A stretch of DNA of 6,601 nucleotides, from assembly GCA_030638405.1 (NCBI GenBank), contig DAOWER010000113.1, forward strand, positions 1 through 6,601, given 5' to 3'. The translations under genes and the position numbers were made by a program. The notes under the pieces were generated by a model. It was not told the DNA's origin, did no database searches, and saw only the letters and a list, made by a program, of their open reading frames with translations. This DNA comes from Candidatus Eiseniibacteriota bacterium. GTDB taxonomy: Bacteria > Joyebacterota > Joyebacteria > Joyebacterales > Joyebacteraceae. Shown piece by piece: positions 5,891 to 6,601 of the stretch; positions within the stretch are counted from its first letter, which is position 1; each line of letters begins with the position of its first letter.

Positions 5891-6511
5891 GTGGACGGCA
5901 TCATCGGCGCACTTCAGATCCCACTCATGCTAGCGATCCTGCTCTTCTCCGTGATCATCCACGAGGTCTCGCACGGACTGGTGGCGGAGAAGCTGGGCGA
6001 CCCAACGGCTCGGAGGCAGGGCAGGATCACACTGAACCCGGTTCCGCACATCGATCTCGTGGGGAGTATCATCCTGCCGGCGATGGCGGTCCTGCTGCAC
6101 CTGCCGCTCCTGGGTTGGGCGAAGCCGGTCCCGATCGACATACGGCAGTTCAGAGACCCCATGCGCGACTTCGCCATAACGGCGCTGGCCGGGCCGGTCT
6201 CCAATCTGGCGCAGGTGATGGTCTACTCGATCATCTTCCATGTGGCCATGGCGCTGGGGTGGACGCTTCTGGCCACCGTCGGCTATTGGGGCATATACAT
6301 CAATCTTCTCCTCGCCATGTTCAACCTCCTGCCGGTCCCTCCTCTGGACGGCTCCCGTCTGATCGCGGCCGCCCTGCCGCGGGACATGGGCTGGCAGTTC
6401 CTCAGCGTCGGCCGTTACGGCTTCATGATCCTCATGTTGCTCATCTTCACCGGTGCCCTGAGGCCCCTCTTTGCGCTTGTTGGGATACTCCACTCGGCGA
6501 TCGTCTACTAG
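5891..6511 (+). CDS. Site-2-type (M50 family) membrane zinc metalloprotease
   Basis: This is a 206-residue polytopic membrane protein with the hallmarks of small bacterial site-2-protease-like M50 enzymes. Zinc ligands are His24 and His28 with catalytic Glu25 in HEVSHG, inside the first membrane segment. The second signature is NLLPVPPLDG with Asp153 as third ligand. The family-conserved GWAKPVPI (75-82) and AGPVSNL (100-106) are also present. Hydrophobic segments lie at about 9-28, 53-75, 94-121, 123-146 and 177-203. There is no PDZ domain and no large extramembrane domain, so it belongs with the compact S2P group, not RseP. Such enzymes cut membrane-embedded substrates; the substrate here is unknown. 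Translation starts at a GTG with GAGG five bases upstream. The next ATG, at 5927, would remove much of the first membrane segment. It lies 48 bases after the HAD gene with no terminator between them. Confidence 0.93.
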   Translation: MDGIIGALQIPLMLAILLFSVIIHEVSHGLVAEKLGDPTARRQGRITLNPVPHIDLVGSIILPAMAVLLHLPLLGWAKPVPIDIRQFRDPMRDFAITALAGPVSNLAQVMVYSIIFHVAMALGWTLLATVGYWGIYINLLLAMFNLLPVPPLDGSRLIAAALPRDMGWQFLSVGRYGFMILMLLIFTGALRPLFALVGILHSAIVY

Positions 6512-6601
6512 ACACGACCAGAGCTTCTGTGCCGAGGAACCCCACCCACCCGGCCTGCATCCTAATGGGTGTGCACGAGACGTTGTGCATAGGACTCGCG
6601 G
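6512..6601. other. Intergenic end of window with weak inverted repeats
   Basis: No gene is visible. CACCCA (6543-6548) can pair with TGGGTG (6566-6571) across a 17-base loop. TGCACGA (6572-6578) can pair with TTGTGCA (6583-6589) across a 4-base loop with one G-T wobble. Neither is followed by a T-run, so an intrinsic terminator is not supported. The second could belong to the control region of a gene beyond the edge. Confidence 0.35.

Noticed and set aside
6543..6589. Intrinsic terminator after the M50 gene
   Set aside because: The inverted repeats are short or have long loops, and no T-run follows on either strand.

Overview
The window is GC-rich (clearly above 60% by eye) bacterial DNA with five protein-coding genes in two divergent groups. 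A lipoprotein signal peptide, two secretory signal peptides and DUF3857/transglutaminase-like proteins suggest a diderm (Gram-negative-type) bacterium. The style resembles FCB-group or candidate-phylum genomes, but I cannot place the species from this sequence, so the taxonomy is only a guess.

Left half, minus strand (1-3296): a two-gene unit. First comes a secreted 660-residue DUF3857 plus transglutaminase-like protein (1314-3296) with an intact Cys-His-Asp triad. Directly after it, with no spacer base, is a paralogous lipoprotein (1-1313, running off the left edge). In the lipoprotein the Cys and His triad positions have become Thr and Arg. An active enzyme and a probable pseudoenzyme of one family are therefore encoded back to back and probably translationally coupled.

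Middle (3297-3567): a 271-base divergent control region. I see one good sigma70-like promoter per strand, each with an exact 17-base spacer and with the -35 boxes facing each other. The minus-strand leader has a strong GC hairpin, and the plus-strand leader has a perfect 13-base dyad.

Right half, plus strand (3568-6511): three closely spaced genes with no terminator between them. They are a secreted, mainly helical 495-residue protein I do not recognise, a HAD-like subfamily IA hydrolase with an acidic repetitive tail, and a small polytopic M50 (site-2-type) metalloprotease. The last 90 bases hold no gene, only weak inverted repeats.

The two DUF3857 proteins and the 495-residue protein should be exported and the M50 protease is membrane-embedded, so an envelope-related role is plausible for much of the locus. 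A joint function for the two divergent groups is inference. No mobile elements, CRISPR arrays, tRNA or rRNA genes were seen.
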